Below the pieces are notes generated by a model. That model did no database searches. It was not told where the DNA came from and saw only the letters and a list, made by a program, of their open reading frames with translations. Shown here in pieces: positions 16,572-24,417 of a DNA stretch of 64,000 nt. The translations under genes and the position numbers were made by a program. Source of the DNA: Parapedobacter defluvii (GTDB taxonomy: Bacteria; Bacteroidota; Bacteroidia; Sphingobacteriales; Sphingobacteriaceae); NCBI RefSeq assembly GCF_014642075.1, contig NZ_BMIK01000021.1:1-64000 (forward strand). The letters are read 5' to 3'. Each line of letters begins with the position of its first letter. Position 1 is the first letter of the stretch.

Positions 16572-16692
16572 ATGATGATCTATTTATTGGTATAGGGTTA
16601 TTAAAGGTGATCCAGAATAATTTAATTAGCTTTGCTTATAAGCTTATATTTGATTTTACATTCAATATTAGGCATTTTGAGCACAAATCACG

Positions 16693-16700
16693 TAAGTTTG
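16693..16700 (+). promoter_or_regulatory. Promoter -7 box TAAGTTTG (ATL gene)
   Basis: An exact TAnnTTTG on the plus strand, 37 bases before the ATG of the alkyltransferase-like gene at 16738. The predicted leader is about 30 nt. No -33 TTG at 17-20 bp spacing. Confidence 0.5.
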
Positions 16701-16737
16701 CGTCATTTTTTTACGAAAACGATATCGTAATATCCAA

Positions 16738-17073
16738 ATGGAACCACCCAATTTCTTTGAACAAGTATACCGAATTGTCAGGCAGATTCCCGAAGGCCGG
16801 GTTACTTCTTATGGAGCAATTGCCCGTGCATTGGGAGCCGGTGGTTCTTCTAGGATGGTCGGCTGGGCTATGCGGGCGGCTCGTACGGCACATCCCCCTA
16901 TACCTGCCCATCGGGTGGTTAACCGTATCGGGGTACTAAGCGGCAAAATGGCTTTCGGCAGCCCCATTTTAATGCAACAGCTACTCGAAAACGAAGGAGT
17001 TACTATCGTCGACGACCGGGTAGTCGATTTCGACCGTCTATTTTGGGAACCACCCCTAGATGACGGGAAATAA
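16738..17073 (+). CDS. Alkyltransferase-like protein (MGMT fold, Cys replaced by Ala)
   Basis: A 111-residue homologue of the DNA-binding domain of O6-alkylguanine methyltransferase. The active-site PCHR is P56-A57-H58-R59, so the alkyl-accepting Cys is absent. It is thus an ATL (Atl1/YbaZ-type) protein, which binds O6-alkylguanine, flips it out and recruits nucleotide-excision repair, and does not reverse the damage. The base-flipping Tyr (Y25 in RVTSYGAIA) and the arginine finger (R39 in SSRMVGWA) are kept. The length is normal for ATLs. A true methyltransferase with PCHR is at 28117 in this window, so the cell has both types. Confidence 0.93.
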   Translation: MEPPNFFEQVYRIVRQIPEGRVTSYGAIARALGAGGSSRMVGWAMRAARTAHPPIPAHRVVNRIGVLSGKMAFGSPILMQQLLENEGVTIVDDRVVDFDRLFWEPPLDDGK

Positions 17074-17081
17074 CCCCTTGC

Positions 17082-17495
17082 CTACCTTAACAAAAAAAGC
17101 AAGATATCGTTAATATCGATGGTACCCACCACATTTTTGTCCTCATCAATAACGGGCAACGCGTGCATATCTGCCTTTGCTATCAACTCTGCAACTTCCA
17201 AAACAGAAGAATCGAGAGAAATTAAAGTGGGGTTTTTAACCATTACCTGATCGGCCTGGAGCATGTCAAACATCCCTATTTCTACGTCTTCACGTCCGTC
17301 ATATTCATATCCAAAGCCTAAATGCAGGATGTCTTTTCGGCTAATGATGCCAACGATTTTGTCTACATCAATAACCGGAATATGCTTTAGCTGAAATTTT
17401 TTCATCAGCCGATAGACCGCGCTTATCCGATCTTGCGGATTTACAGTGACCTTACTTTTTAATACGATCGCTGCAATTGGAATATTTTTTTCCAT
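17082..17495 (-). CDS. Tandem CBS-domain protein
   Basis: A protein of about 137 residues made of two CBS motifs and little else. The first covers about residues 8-62 (VTVNPQDRISAVYRLMKKFQLKHIPVID ... GIISRKDIL) and the second about 80-137 (VKNPTLISLDSSVLEVAELIAKADMHALPVIDEDKNVVGTIDINDIL). Free-standing CBS pairs bind adenosine nucleotides and act as sensors for partner proteins; no partner is evident. The frame is open to 17513, but the family pattern favours the ATG at 17495. A perfect 10-bp inverted repeat lies across the region just upstream. The gene is convergent with the ATL gene. Confidence 0.85.
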   Translation of the reverse strand: MEKNIPIAAIVLKSKVTVNPQDRISAVYRLMKKFQLKHIPVIDVDKIVGIISRKDILHLGFGYEYDGREDVEIGMFDMLQADQVMVKNPTLISLDSSVLEVAELIAKADMHALPVIDEDKNVVGTIDINDILLFLLR

Positions 17496-17498
17496 TCC

Positions 17499-17532
17499 AA
17501 CAAATATTCCCAAGTGGAATACAATATTTGTT
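17499..17532 (-). repeat. Inverted repeat AACAAATATT-14-AATATTTGTT
   Basis: Perfect 10-bp arms at 17499-17508 and 17523-17532, separated by 14 bases. It lies 4-37 bases upstream of the preferred start of the CBS gene, where an operator or a leader hairpin would act. A 24-bp centre-to-centre arm spacing suits a dimeric regulator on one helix face. Confidence 0.4.
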
Positions 17533-17577
17533 CCAACTTTTTTTGTGGCTGCTAGCAGGTCTATTTGACAGTAAAGC

Positions 17578-18129
17578 TTACCCTTTATCTTCGGTGCGAA
17601 TCTCTTTATAAATATCCGGAAGAGTACGTCCTAATCCCTGATAATCCAATCCATATCCAACAACAAAATCATCGGATATCTCGAAACCAACGTAAGCGAT
17701 GTTACTGAAAGAATGCCGCAGGGCTGCAGGTTTGAGCAGCAGGGTACAAACAGAAATGGAAGCCGGCTTTTGTGCTTCGATCAGCTCCAACGTGTGTTTC
17801 AACGAATTGCCCGTATCCACGATATCTTCCACGACGACAACTTCTCGTCCTTTTAAGTCAATTTCGAGCCCGATCAGCTCATCCACGTGTTCCCGTCTGT
17901 TGCTTCCATCGTACGAAGCTAATTTTACAAACGATATCTCACTTGTAATATGAATCTGCTTCATCAGATCTGCCATAAACATGAAACAACCGTTGAGTAC
18001 CCCGATAAAAACCGGATACTGATTTTCATAGGCCACATTGAGCTGGATACCGATGAGCCGGATCCGTTTTTTGATCTGGTTGTAATCGATAGCTCGCTCA
18101 AACACCCGCTGGTTAATGGTTATCTTCAC
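17578..18129 (-). CDS. hpt: Hypoxanthine phosphoribosyltransferase
   Basis: A 183-residue purine salvage enzyme that converts hypoxanthine or guanine plus PRPP to IMP or GMP. The PRPP-binding signature is VVVVEDIVDTGNSL (E101-D102 to G107), with an upstream flexible loop including SYDG (72-75). The base-binding end is DDFVVGYGLDYQGLGRTLPDIY, typical of bacterial HGPRT. Length and motif spacing are complete. Its ATG overlaps the stop of the glycosyltransferase gene by 4 bp, so translational coupling is likely. It should be transcribed from the promoter box at 20262. Confidence 0.95.
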   Translation of the reverse strand: MKITINQRVFERAIDYNQIKKRIRLIGIQLNVAYENQYPVFIGVLNGCFMFMADLMKQIHITSEISFVKLASYDGSNRREHVDELIGLEIDLKGREVVVVEDIVDTGNSLKHTLELIEAQKPASISVCTLLLKPAALRHSFSNIAYVGFEISDDFVVGYGLDYQGLGRTLPDIYKEIRTEDKG

Positions 18130-20213
18130 GGTGCTTCCTCCTCTTTGGGGTCCGTCCGGAATATGCGGTCCAATAGGCCCCTAACTTCTTCCAGTTCCGC
18201 ATCAAAATCCGGGGTGGGCGCCTGCAGTTGAAGGGTATCAACGTTAGCGGGCTTATCCGGCCGCAATGGCTCCCTTAGACTTACAGCATAAAAACCGTAG
18301 CCGCCCGCCGAATCGGGCGGGGCCAGACCCCGCCTCGCCATGATATTTCCGATGTAAGTGAAATAACGCCCCAGATAAGGCTTGAGCCGCCCCTCATAGT
18401 CAAATGCGTATAAGCCTGTCTTAGGCCGCGGTACAATGCTCGCCAAATAGATGCTTTCCCCCAACGTAAGCTGAGAGGGATGCTTGCCGAAATAATAACG
18501 CGATGCCTCTGTAATACCGTAAACATTACGACCCCATTCAATGACATTGAGGTACACTTCATACATCCGTTCTTTGCTGACCGCCCTCGTACTTTCCATC
18601 AGCCATACAATCAGGATTTCTTCCAGTTTCCGCACAAGCGTCTTGTTCCGGTTGAGAAATACATTCTTTACCAGTTGCATGGAAATGGTACTGCCTCCGC
18701 GTTTAAATGCTTTTTCTTTGTAATTGGTAGCAATGGATGTCCGTATCGCTTCTTCCACAAATCCATTGTGGCTGAAAAATGATGGGTCTTCCGTGGTAAG
18801 AATCGCATTCCGCAGGTAGGGAGAGATCTGATTCAGCGGAATAAAATTAGGATTTTCCGGCCCCACCACAATATCGCGTACCGGTTTTTCATCTTCATAG
18901 GGAGTGTATACAAAGGTGCTGTTGAGCTTCGGTATATTGGCGGCTCCCCATGTATTTACTTTAAATCCCTTTTGCTGCATATCGGAGTGAAACCGTACAC
19001 TATCCGGGTTATTTGCATCCAGGAACGCCTCCAGTTGATATTGGATATTGCCAGAAACCCGTATTCCTTCCAACGATTCAAAAAGCCCTTTCGGAAATGC
19101 GTCAAACAGATCCTGGGCTTCCATTTCCGGAGTTTCCAGGGCAATCGCATAGGTTTTTTCAGGCGCTGTGGTATACCGGATATAGGGATGTACTTCCAGC
19201 TTTTTCACAGTTATTGTCGACTCTTTTGACAGTTCTACATGGTTATTGCCCACAATCACCTCCGCATCGACGTGTGCATCCGGCACTGTGACATCCTCTT
19301 GGGCAATGCGCCAGTGGTTAATGTTGAGGTTTTTTACAGCCCATTCTCCCTTGATGTGCAAAAACTCGTTGTTCGTCCAGTACACTTCCCGTAGCCGGGT
19401 TTCAATCGTGTCAAAACTAAGCTTCAATCCGAATTTTTGCTCAAGTAACGGTAGCGCCACTTTCTGTCCGTTGGCATGTACTTTTACATACAGCTGCCGC
19501 TTTCCCGGATTTAGTTTCCCTGAAACCTGCCAAGCCGCCTTGTTGTCATTCAGGTATACCGCCGAAGTTAGGTTACCATTGTCGATATCCGCTTTGGGTA
19601 CACTGATGCGCTGCTGTATGCTGTCATCGCGATAGGTAAGTAAGAATTCCCGCAATTCCATATCCTCCGGAATTTTATAAAGTATGCTATTAAGCATACG
19701 GTTCGCAGCTTGTGCCATATTAATGGATTGCGCCTCAGTCTGCTCAGCCGACGCCTGATCCGGTTCATGCTGTAGCGTATCGCGTTCCCTGAATAGGAAA
19801 TCATAATTGCTTATGCTGTCTTTTTTGATGAGTTGTATGCGTGCATTATGGGCACGTAAACGCCCGAATTTCACATCTCCCGTAATCAGGGGGAAGAGCC
19901 TTACGCTCACAGAAACATCGGCTATACCGGCAAGTTGATCCCGGTCTTGTGGCGTAATCGAGACTTCCTCAAGGGTCACGGTGGTCAGTCCCGAAAAATA
20001 GGCCTTCCCGATGTCAAGATCAATTTGATAGTCGTCGGCCAGTTTGGTCTGCATCCGCTTTACGGTGGTAGCCAGCAGCGCTTCCCGTTTATGGTAGGCA
20101 ATCGTGAAGGCAACTACGGCTCCCACCAGGAATACGCCCAATATGATCCCTCCAATAACGAGCTGTCTTTTTGTGATCTTAGCCAAAAACTGCCTAATTA
20201 TACGATTCACCAT
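18126..20213 (-). CDS. Monofunctional GT51 peptidoglycan glycosyltransferase with large N-terminal domain
   Basis: A 695-residue membrane-anchored protein. An N-terminal transmembrane helix (about 17-37) is followed by about 380 residues with no recognised enzyme motif. These are beta-rich, with AsmA/DUF748-like character (LDIGKAYFSGLTTVTLEEVSI). The glycosyltransferase-51 domain (about 450-640) then polymerises lipid II. The catalytic Glu of motif 1 is E475 in TEDPSFFSHNG, motif 2 is RGGSTISMQLVKN, then RKLEEILIVWLME and YLNVIEWGRNVYGI. There is no transpeptidase domain after it, so it is not a class A PBP, and it is far longer than MtgA (about 240 residues). It shares a 4-bp overlap with hpt. 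Confidence 0.9.
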   Translation of the reverse strand: MVNRIIRQFLAKITKRQLVIGGIILGVFLVGAVVAFTIAYHKREALLATTVKRMQTKLADDYQIDLDIGKAYFSGLTTVTLEEVSITPQDRDQLAGIADVSVSVRLFPLITGDVKFGRLRAHNARIQLIKKDSISNYDFLFRERDTLQHEPDQASAEQTEAQSINMAQAANRMLNSILYKIPEDMELREFLLTYRDDSIQQRISVPKADIDNGNLTSAVYLNDNKAAWQVSGKLNPGKRQLYVKVHANGQKVALPLLEQKFGLKLSFDTIETRLREVYWTNNEFLHIKGEWAVKNLNINHWRIAQEDVTVPDAHVDAEVIVGNNHVELSKESTITVKKLEVHPYIRYTTAPEKTYAIALETPEMEAQDLFDAFPKGLFESLEGIRVSGNIQYQLEAFLDANNPDSVRFHSDMQQKGFKVNTWGAANIPKLNSTFVYTPYEDEKPVRDIVVGPENPNFIPLNQISPYLRNAILTTEDPSFFSHNGFVEEAIRTSIATNYKEKAFKRGGSTISMQLVKNVFLNRNKTLVRKLEEILIVWLMESTRAVSKERMYEVYLNVIEWGRNVYGITEASRYYFGKHPSQLTLGESIYLASIVPRPKTGLYAFDYEGRLKPYLGRYFTYIGNIMARRGLAPPDSAGGYGFYAVSLREPLRPDKPANVDTLQLQAPTPDFDAELEEVRGLLDRIFRTDPKEEEAP

Positions 20214-20261
20214 AAGATCGATCTATTCCTCGCCTAAATACGGGATAATTCTCATTAAAAA

Positions 20262-20269
20262 CAAAGATA
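20262..20269 (-). promoter_or_regulatory. Promoter -7 box TATCTTTG (glycosyltransferase-hpt)
   Basis: An exact TAnnTTTG on the minus strand, 48 bases before the ATG at 20213. It would drive the glycosyltransferase-hpt pair with a leader of about 40 nt. Confidence 0.5.
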
Positions 20270-20291
20270 TGACAAGTTTGTGTTCGTGTTT

Positions 20292-20350
20292 CCATAGGTT
20301 TCGCCTATGGCCAATTTTTATCATAGGCAGGCGGAAGCTCGCAAAAATTG
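20292..20350. repeat. Two adjacent hairpins in the divergent mrp/glycosyltransferase gap
   Basis: The first is a perfect 7-bp stem CCATAGG-TTTCG-CCTATGG (20292-20310). The second has arms CAATTTTT (20312-20319) and AAAAATTG (20343-20350), with a third CATAGG in its 23-base loop. Both lie between the two divergent promoter boxes (20262 on minus, 20375 on plus), so they are probably outside both leaders. An operator or an uncharacterised small RNA are options. Confidence 0.4.
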
Positions 20351-20374
20351 ACATCTTTTTTACTTTTAAATGGC

Positions 20375-20382
20375 TACTTTTG
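20375..20382 (+). promoter_or_regulatory. Promoter -7 box TACTTTTG (mrp)
   Basis: An exact TAnnTTTG on the plus strand, 33 bases before the chosen ATG at 20416. A TTG at 20348-20350 is 24 bp away, slightly long for a -33 element. Confidence 0.5.
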
Positions 20383-20415
20383 TTCGGTATGGATTCCGTA
20401 AATGAGAGGAGTGAA

Positions 20416-21483
20416 ATGATTACGAAAGAACAGGTATTGCATGCGTTAAGCCATGTGGATGACCCCGATCTCAAGAAAGACTTGGTTACCCTGAACATGA
20501 TTAAGAATGTGGAAATCACGCCATCGAAAATCCGATTTGATGTAGTGCTCACCACACCGGCATGCCCGTTGAAAGGCCACATCGAACATGCCTGCCGGAA
20601 TGCCATTGCCTTATTCGTGGATAAAAATATTGCCGTAGACATCAACATGACTTCCCGTGTTATCGGCTCAAAGAGCAATCAGTTGTCCAATATCAAAAAC
20701 ATCATTCTGGTTGCCTCTGGCAAGGGAGGTGTGGGCAAATCAACCGTAGCAGCGAACCTGGCCCTGGCATTGCACGCCAAAGGCGCAAAAACCGGCCTGC
20801 TCGATGCGGATATTTACGGCCCCTCTCTGCCCATTATGTTCGGATTGGAAGGAGCCCGCCCAAAAGCCTCGAAGACTGCAGAGGGCAAAACAAAAATCGA
20901 GCCCATCGAAAAATTCGGTCTGAAACTGCTGTCTATCGGATTTTTTACCGACCCCAACCAGCCTGTTCCGTGGCGTGGCCCCATGGTAAGCACCGCGGTT
21001 AAGCAATTGTTCAATGATGCAGATTGGGGCGAATTGGACTATCTTGTTGTGGATTTGCCTCCCGGCACGGGCGACGTGCACATCACCGTGGCCCAAGGAT
21101 TTCCCATCTCGGGAGCCGTTATTGTGACCACCCCACAGAATGTTGCGCTGGCTGATGCCGTGCGGGGCGTCGGTATGTTCCTGATGGATTCCATCAACAT
21201 CCCGCTGCTTGGCGTGGTTGAAAACATGGCGTACTTTACGCCTGCGGAATTGCCTGACCATAAGTACTATATTTTTGGGAAAGATGGCGGCAAACGCCTG
21301 GCTGAACGCTTCAACGCCCCCTTTCTTGGCGAAATCCCGCTCGTTAAGGGAATCAGTGATTCCGGCGACAACGGGCTGCCCGTGATGATGGACGATGAGA
21401 ATCCGGCTGCCGCAGCTTTCCTGGAAATCGCCGGCAAGGTGGCTCAGCAGCTGTCAATCGCACAGATTGCCTCGTATACCTAA
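20416..21483 (+). CDS. Mrp/NBP35-family ATPase, iron-sulfur cluster carrier
   Basis: A 355-residue Mrp (ApbC) family protein that carries or transfers Fe-S clusters. The N-terminal MIP18/DUF59-like domain covers about residues 1-80 (VLHALSHVDDPDLKKDLVTL, TTPACPLK). The P-loop ATPase has the deviant Walker A SGKGGVGKSTVAANLA, switch DADIYGPSLP and DLPPGTGD. The usual CxxC cluster-binding pair is replaced by MAYFTPAELPDHKYYIFG, as I recall from other Bacteroidota Mrp proteins. The ORF extends far upstream, but AGAGGAG 8 bases before the ATG at 20416 marks the start; an in-frame ATG at 20389 is the alternative. It converges on addB, with 34 bp between them. Confidence 0.92.
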   Translation: MITKEQVLHALSHVDDPDLKKDLVTLNMIKNVEITPSKIRFDVVLTTPACPLKGHIEHACRNAIALFVDKNIAVDINMTSRVIGSKSNQLSNIKNIILVASGKGGVGKSTVAANLALALHAKGAKTGLLDADIYGPSLPIMFGLEGARPKASKTAEGKTKIEPIEKFGLKLLSIGFFTDPNQPVPWRGPMVSTAVKQLFNDADWGELDYLVVDLPPGTGDVHITVAQGFPISGAVIVTTPQNVALADAVRGVGMFLMDSINIPLLGVVENMAYFTPAELPDHKYYIFGKDGGKRLAERFNAPFLGEIPLVKGISDSGDNGLPVMMDDENPAAAAFLEIAGKVAQQLSIAQIASYT

Positions 21484-21516
21484 CTAAGGGATTATCGCAA
21501 ATAAGGATTACCACAG

Positions 21517-24417
21517 CTAATCATCCTCGGCAGGGACATCAATGCCTAAAAATTCCCGATAGGGATCGCCCGGATACAACACCGCATCCGGATTGTGCCG
21601 GAAGGGTACATCGGGATTGAACAGCTCTTCCAGCGTCTGCCGCAGGAAATCAGTAAACTGCGCTTTGATGTTTTCCAGCTCGGCATCCTCCGCCACATAC
21701 CTGCCGCGACCGCTCATGTAGAATAAGGGCCCCTCCTTGCGAAGCTTACGTGCAATATACAGATTCGGTTCAACGCTGCGCCTGCCTGTCACCTGCTCGT
21801 AGACATAGGTATAAAACAAGGTCTGGATCATGGCCTTATTGCTCTTGGCCGATGCCGGAGCAAACAGCGTATCCAACCCATGGAACTTCACTTCATCGCG
21901 CCCGGTCTTGTAGTCAACGATGCGTGTCTTGCCATTTACCTCATCCACCCGGTCTATAATACCGTAGAGTACGATTGTCCGCGATTCACCTCCTACCGTA
22001 ATCGGGAATGAGACGGAGTAATCCCGTTCATTTTCCAGTTCCACAATCCGCAGTGGCGCTACATGCGTCGCATCATAATGCAGGAACACCGCCGCATATT
22101 CTTCGGCTACCTTGAGCAGGATGCGCTGCATGCTGTTTGGTGCCTGGATCCTTCCGGCTTCGCCGTACAGCTCTTTGGACAGTGCCTCCAAACAGATTTG
22201 CGGCAGTGCCTTGATCTTCTGCAGGATACTGTGTGGGGCGATCGTATCGTTTTCAGCTTTCAACTGTTCATATACGTCCTGCATCACGGCGTGTACAACC
22301 GTACCCAGACGATTCATTTCAAACTCTTCCGTAAGCTTAGGTGGCTCCTTGATACCCGCTATGTATTTGAGGAAAAACAAGAGAGGCGACTGCAAATAGG
22401 TGGTCAATGCCGAAGCCGACAGCTTCGGGCGATCGGGGTTGGTATCATCCAGGTAGCGGCTCAGTTTGTCCCATACGGCTCCGGTTTTTTGCAAGCTAAG
22501 CGAAGGTGGTGCAGGGATCGTCTTGATGGGCTGCTGCTGATTGTGCTGCTGGAATGTAAACCGGCTTTCGAAGGCCAACTGTCGGACAAACCGGCTCACT
22601 TCGCCGCTGTTGCTATCATCTACCACGGCATTGTACACCACGGTGATGTGCCGTGGGTATTGCAGCAGACGGTAAAACAGGTATGCAGATAGGGCATCCT
22701 GGTTTTCCAGTACTGGCAGGCCATGGGCACGCCGGATGGAATCGGGTATGAAAGTGTGGGCCACCGTAATATTGGGCAGTTTCCCTTCATTTGCTCCGAT
22801 GAGGTAGATCTCATCAAAGTCAAGGCAACGGCTTTCCAGCAGCCCCATGATCTGCACACCCTTCAATGGTTCACCCTCGATGGGAGCCGATATCCCCTGG
22901 AGTGACTTGCGCACCAGCGAACACAAGAAAGGCATCGATAGCTCGGGGTAGTGTGCCAGCCCCTCCTGTAACAGGTTGAGCGCCTTCTTAACGGCAAGGA
23001 TCAGCACGGCTTCGATGTGACGGAGGCTTTTGGCGTTTTGACGGTGTCCCAGCACGCCATCCAGCAGGGCATGCAACGCTTGGAGCACAGCTTCATTACC
23101 GCTACGCGGAATGAAAAACTCCGGATAACTGCCTGTTGTCAGCGACAGTTCGGTAGCAGGCACCTCCAGCCATTCGTTGGCGTTGATATTGCCTTGCAGG
23201 TTATCGCGTTCTTCCGGTGATATACCACTGAGGGGGTGGGCCAAAATTGCTTCTACGTCGAGGTGATGTACGGATCGACCCTGGTTCGCAGCCAATTGCT
23301 GCTGGATGCCCAGCCATCCGTCCAGGTATCCAAATAGCGTGGATTGCGACAATGGATACCCCATCGTTACGTTGAAATCGATGCCATCGGGTAGGCTTTG
23401 CAGTACCGGTACCAGCAAGCTTTCATCGGCCAGGATAATAGCCGTGTTCGTTGGGGCCTCCCGATCAGCGGGCTGGCCTTCCAATAGAGTCGACAGCAAT
23501 TTGGCCTGAGCGACTTTGCCCGAAGCAGCTACCAGCTCGATACGATCCGTTTTTGAGCCCAGTGCGGCCGGAAATTCACCAAGCGCATTGTGCAATCCAT
23601 ACTGCCCCACATTTTTCCGGAGGAAAAGGCCAGCCTCCTGCAGGTCATCGTCAAGGTAATAGCTGTCAGCGTCGAAGTAGAAAAGTGCCTTCCCAGCTTC
23701 CTGCCATTGTGTGAAGAGCTTCACCTCACAGCGGTTGAGTGCGTTGAACCCCACAAACGCTACCTGCTTATATGCTGAGATAAAGTCGGGATGGTCTGCG
23801 CGGCCTTCTGCCAGATCGCGGTAGTTTCCAGCCGTAGTAGTCAGCTTCTGCTCGCGCAGTTCCGCTTTGAACCGTTGATAAAGCGTGGGCAGGCGTCCCC
23901 ATAGCTGGAGAAATTTCTGCTGAATAGCTGTCTGCTTGCCCACGGAAAAGGACTCCCAAAACTGGCGCATGAAGCGTTGCTGGTCGGCCGACAGGTGAGG
24001 GAAGCGCTGTTGAAGCAGGGCGATGTCACGCAGCTCAGCATAGACCGCTTCCGGCGCTACGAGGTCGTAGTCCAGTTGGGCGAAGTCACTTAAGATGGTT
24101 TCAGCCAGCGGGTAGAACTCATCCGGCGTCTCCTCCGGACGTCCCTCCTCGCGGAGCGCCGCATTGTGCAACCGGTGCAGGATGAAGAATTGCGCAAGTG
24201 GACTGGCCTCCGGCACAGCGGCCGACTGTCGGAAAAACTCCTGGACAGTGAAAAACGAAGGACTCCAAAGTGGCCTGCCCGCCAGGTCGGCCAGGTGTTT
24301 CCGCAGGAATACGATGGGCCGCTTGTTGGTCAGCACCACGGCTACATCCTTCAGGTCGTCGCCAAACCGGGACAATAAATCGGCAGCAACTTGTTGGAGG
24401 AACGGATCATTTCTCAT
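21517..24417 (-). CDS. addB: AddB-like PD-(D/E)XK nuclease of a recombination helicase-nuclease
   Basis: A 966-residue protein with the AddB layout: a helicase-like N-terminus without a working Walker A (VVLTNKRPIVFLRKHLADL) and a C-terminal PD-(D/E)XK nuclease domain. The nuclease core is seen in LSASALTTYLQSPLLFFLKYIAG, then YGIIDRVDEVNGKTRIVDYKTG (catalytic D...DYK). AddAB and RecBCD process double-strand ends for RecA loading. AddB usually carries an iron-sulfur cluster bound by four Cys around the nuclease; I do not see a clear set of these here. The 4-bp overlap with the downstream-listed, upstream-transcribed helicase gene shows they are one operon. Confidence 0.87.
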   Translation of the reverse strand: MRNDPFLQQVAADLLSRFGDDLKDVAVVLTNKRPIVFLRKHLADLAGRPLWSPSFFTVQEFFRQSAAVPEASPLAQFFILHRLHNAALREEGRPEETPDEFYPLAETILSDFAQLDYDLVAPEAVYAELRDIALLQQRFPHLSADQQRFMRQFWESFSVGKQTAIQQKFLQLWGRLPTLYQRFKAELREQKLTTTAGNYRDLAEGRADHPDFISAYKQVAFVGFNALNRCEVKLFTQWQEAGKALFYFDADSYYLDDDLQEAGLFLRKNVGQYGLHNALGEFPAALGSKTDRIELVAASGKVAQAKLLSTLLEGQPADREAPTNTAIILADESLLVPVLQSLPDGIDFNVTMGYPLSQSTLFGYLDGWLGIQQQLAANQGRSVHHLDVEAILAHPLSGISPEERDNLQGNINANEWLEVPATELSLTTGSYPEFFIPRSGNEAVLQALHALLDGVLGHRQNAKSLRHIEAVLILAVKKALNLLQEGLAHYPELSMPFLCSLVRKSLQGISAPIEGEPLKGVQIMGLLESRCLDFDEIYLIGANEGKLPNITVAHTFIPDSIRRAHGLPVLENQDALSAYLFYRLLQYPRHITVVYNAVVDDSNSGEVSRFVRQLAFESRFTFQQHNQQQPIKTIPAPPSLSLQKTGAVWDKLSRYLDDTNPDRPKLSASALTTYLQSPLLFFLKYIAGIKEPPKLTEEFEMNRLGTVVHAVMQDVYEQLKAENDTIAPHSILQKIKALPQICLEALSKELYGEAGRIQAPNSMQRILLKVAEEYAAVFLHYDATHVAPLRIVELENERDYSVSFPITVGGESRTIVLYGIIDRVDEVNGKTRIVDYKTGRDEVKFHGLDTLFAPASAKSNKAMIQTLFYTYVYEQVTGRRSVEPNLYIARKLRKEGPLFYMSGRGRYVAEDAELENIKAQFTDFLRQTLEELFNPDVPFRHNPDAVLYPGDPYREFLGIDVPAEDD

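Noticed and set aside
20104-20415. Upstream extension of the Mrp frame
   Set aside because: It overlaps the divergent glycosyltransferase gene and both promoter boxes. A Shine-Dalgarno sequence and the family start point to 20416.
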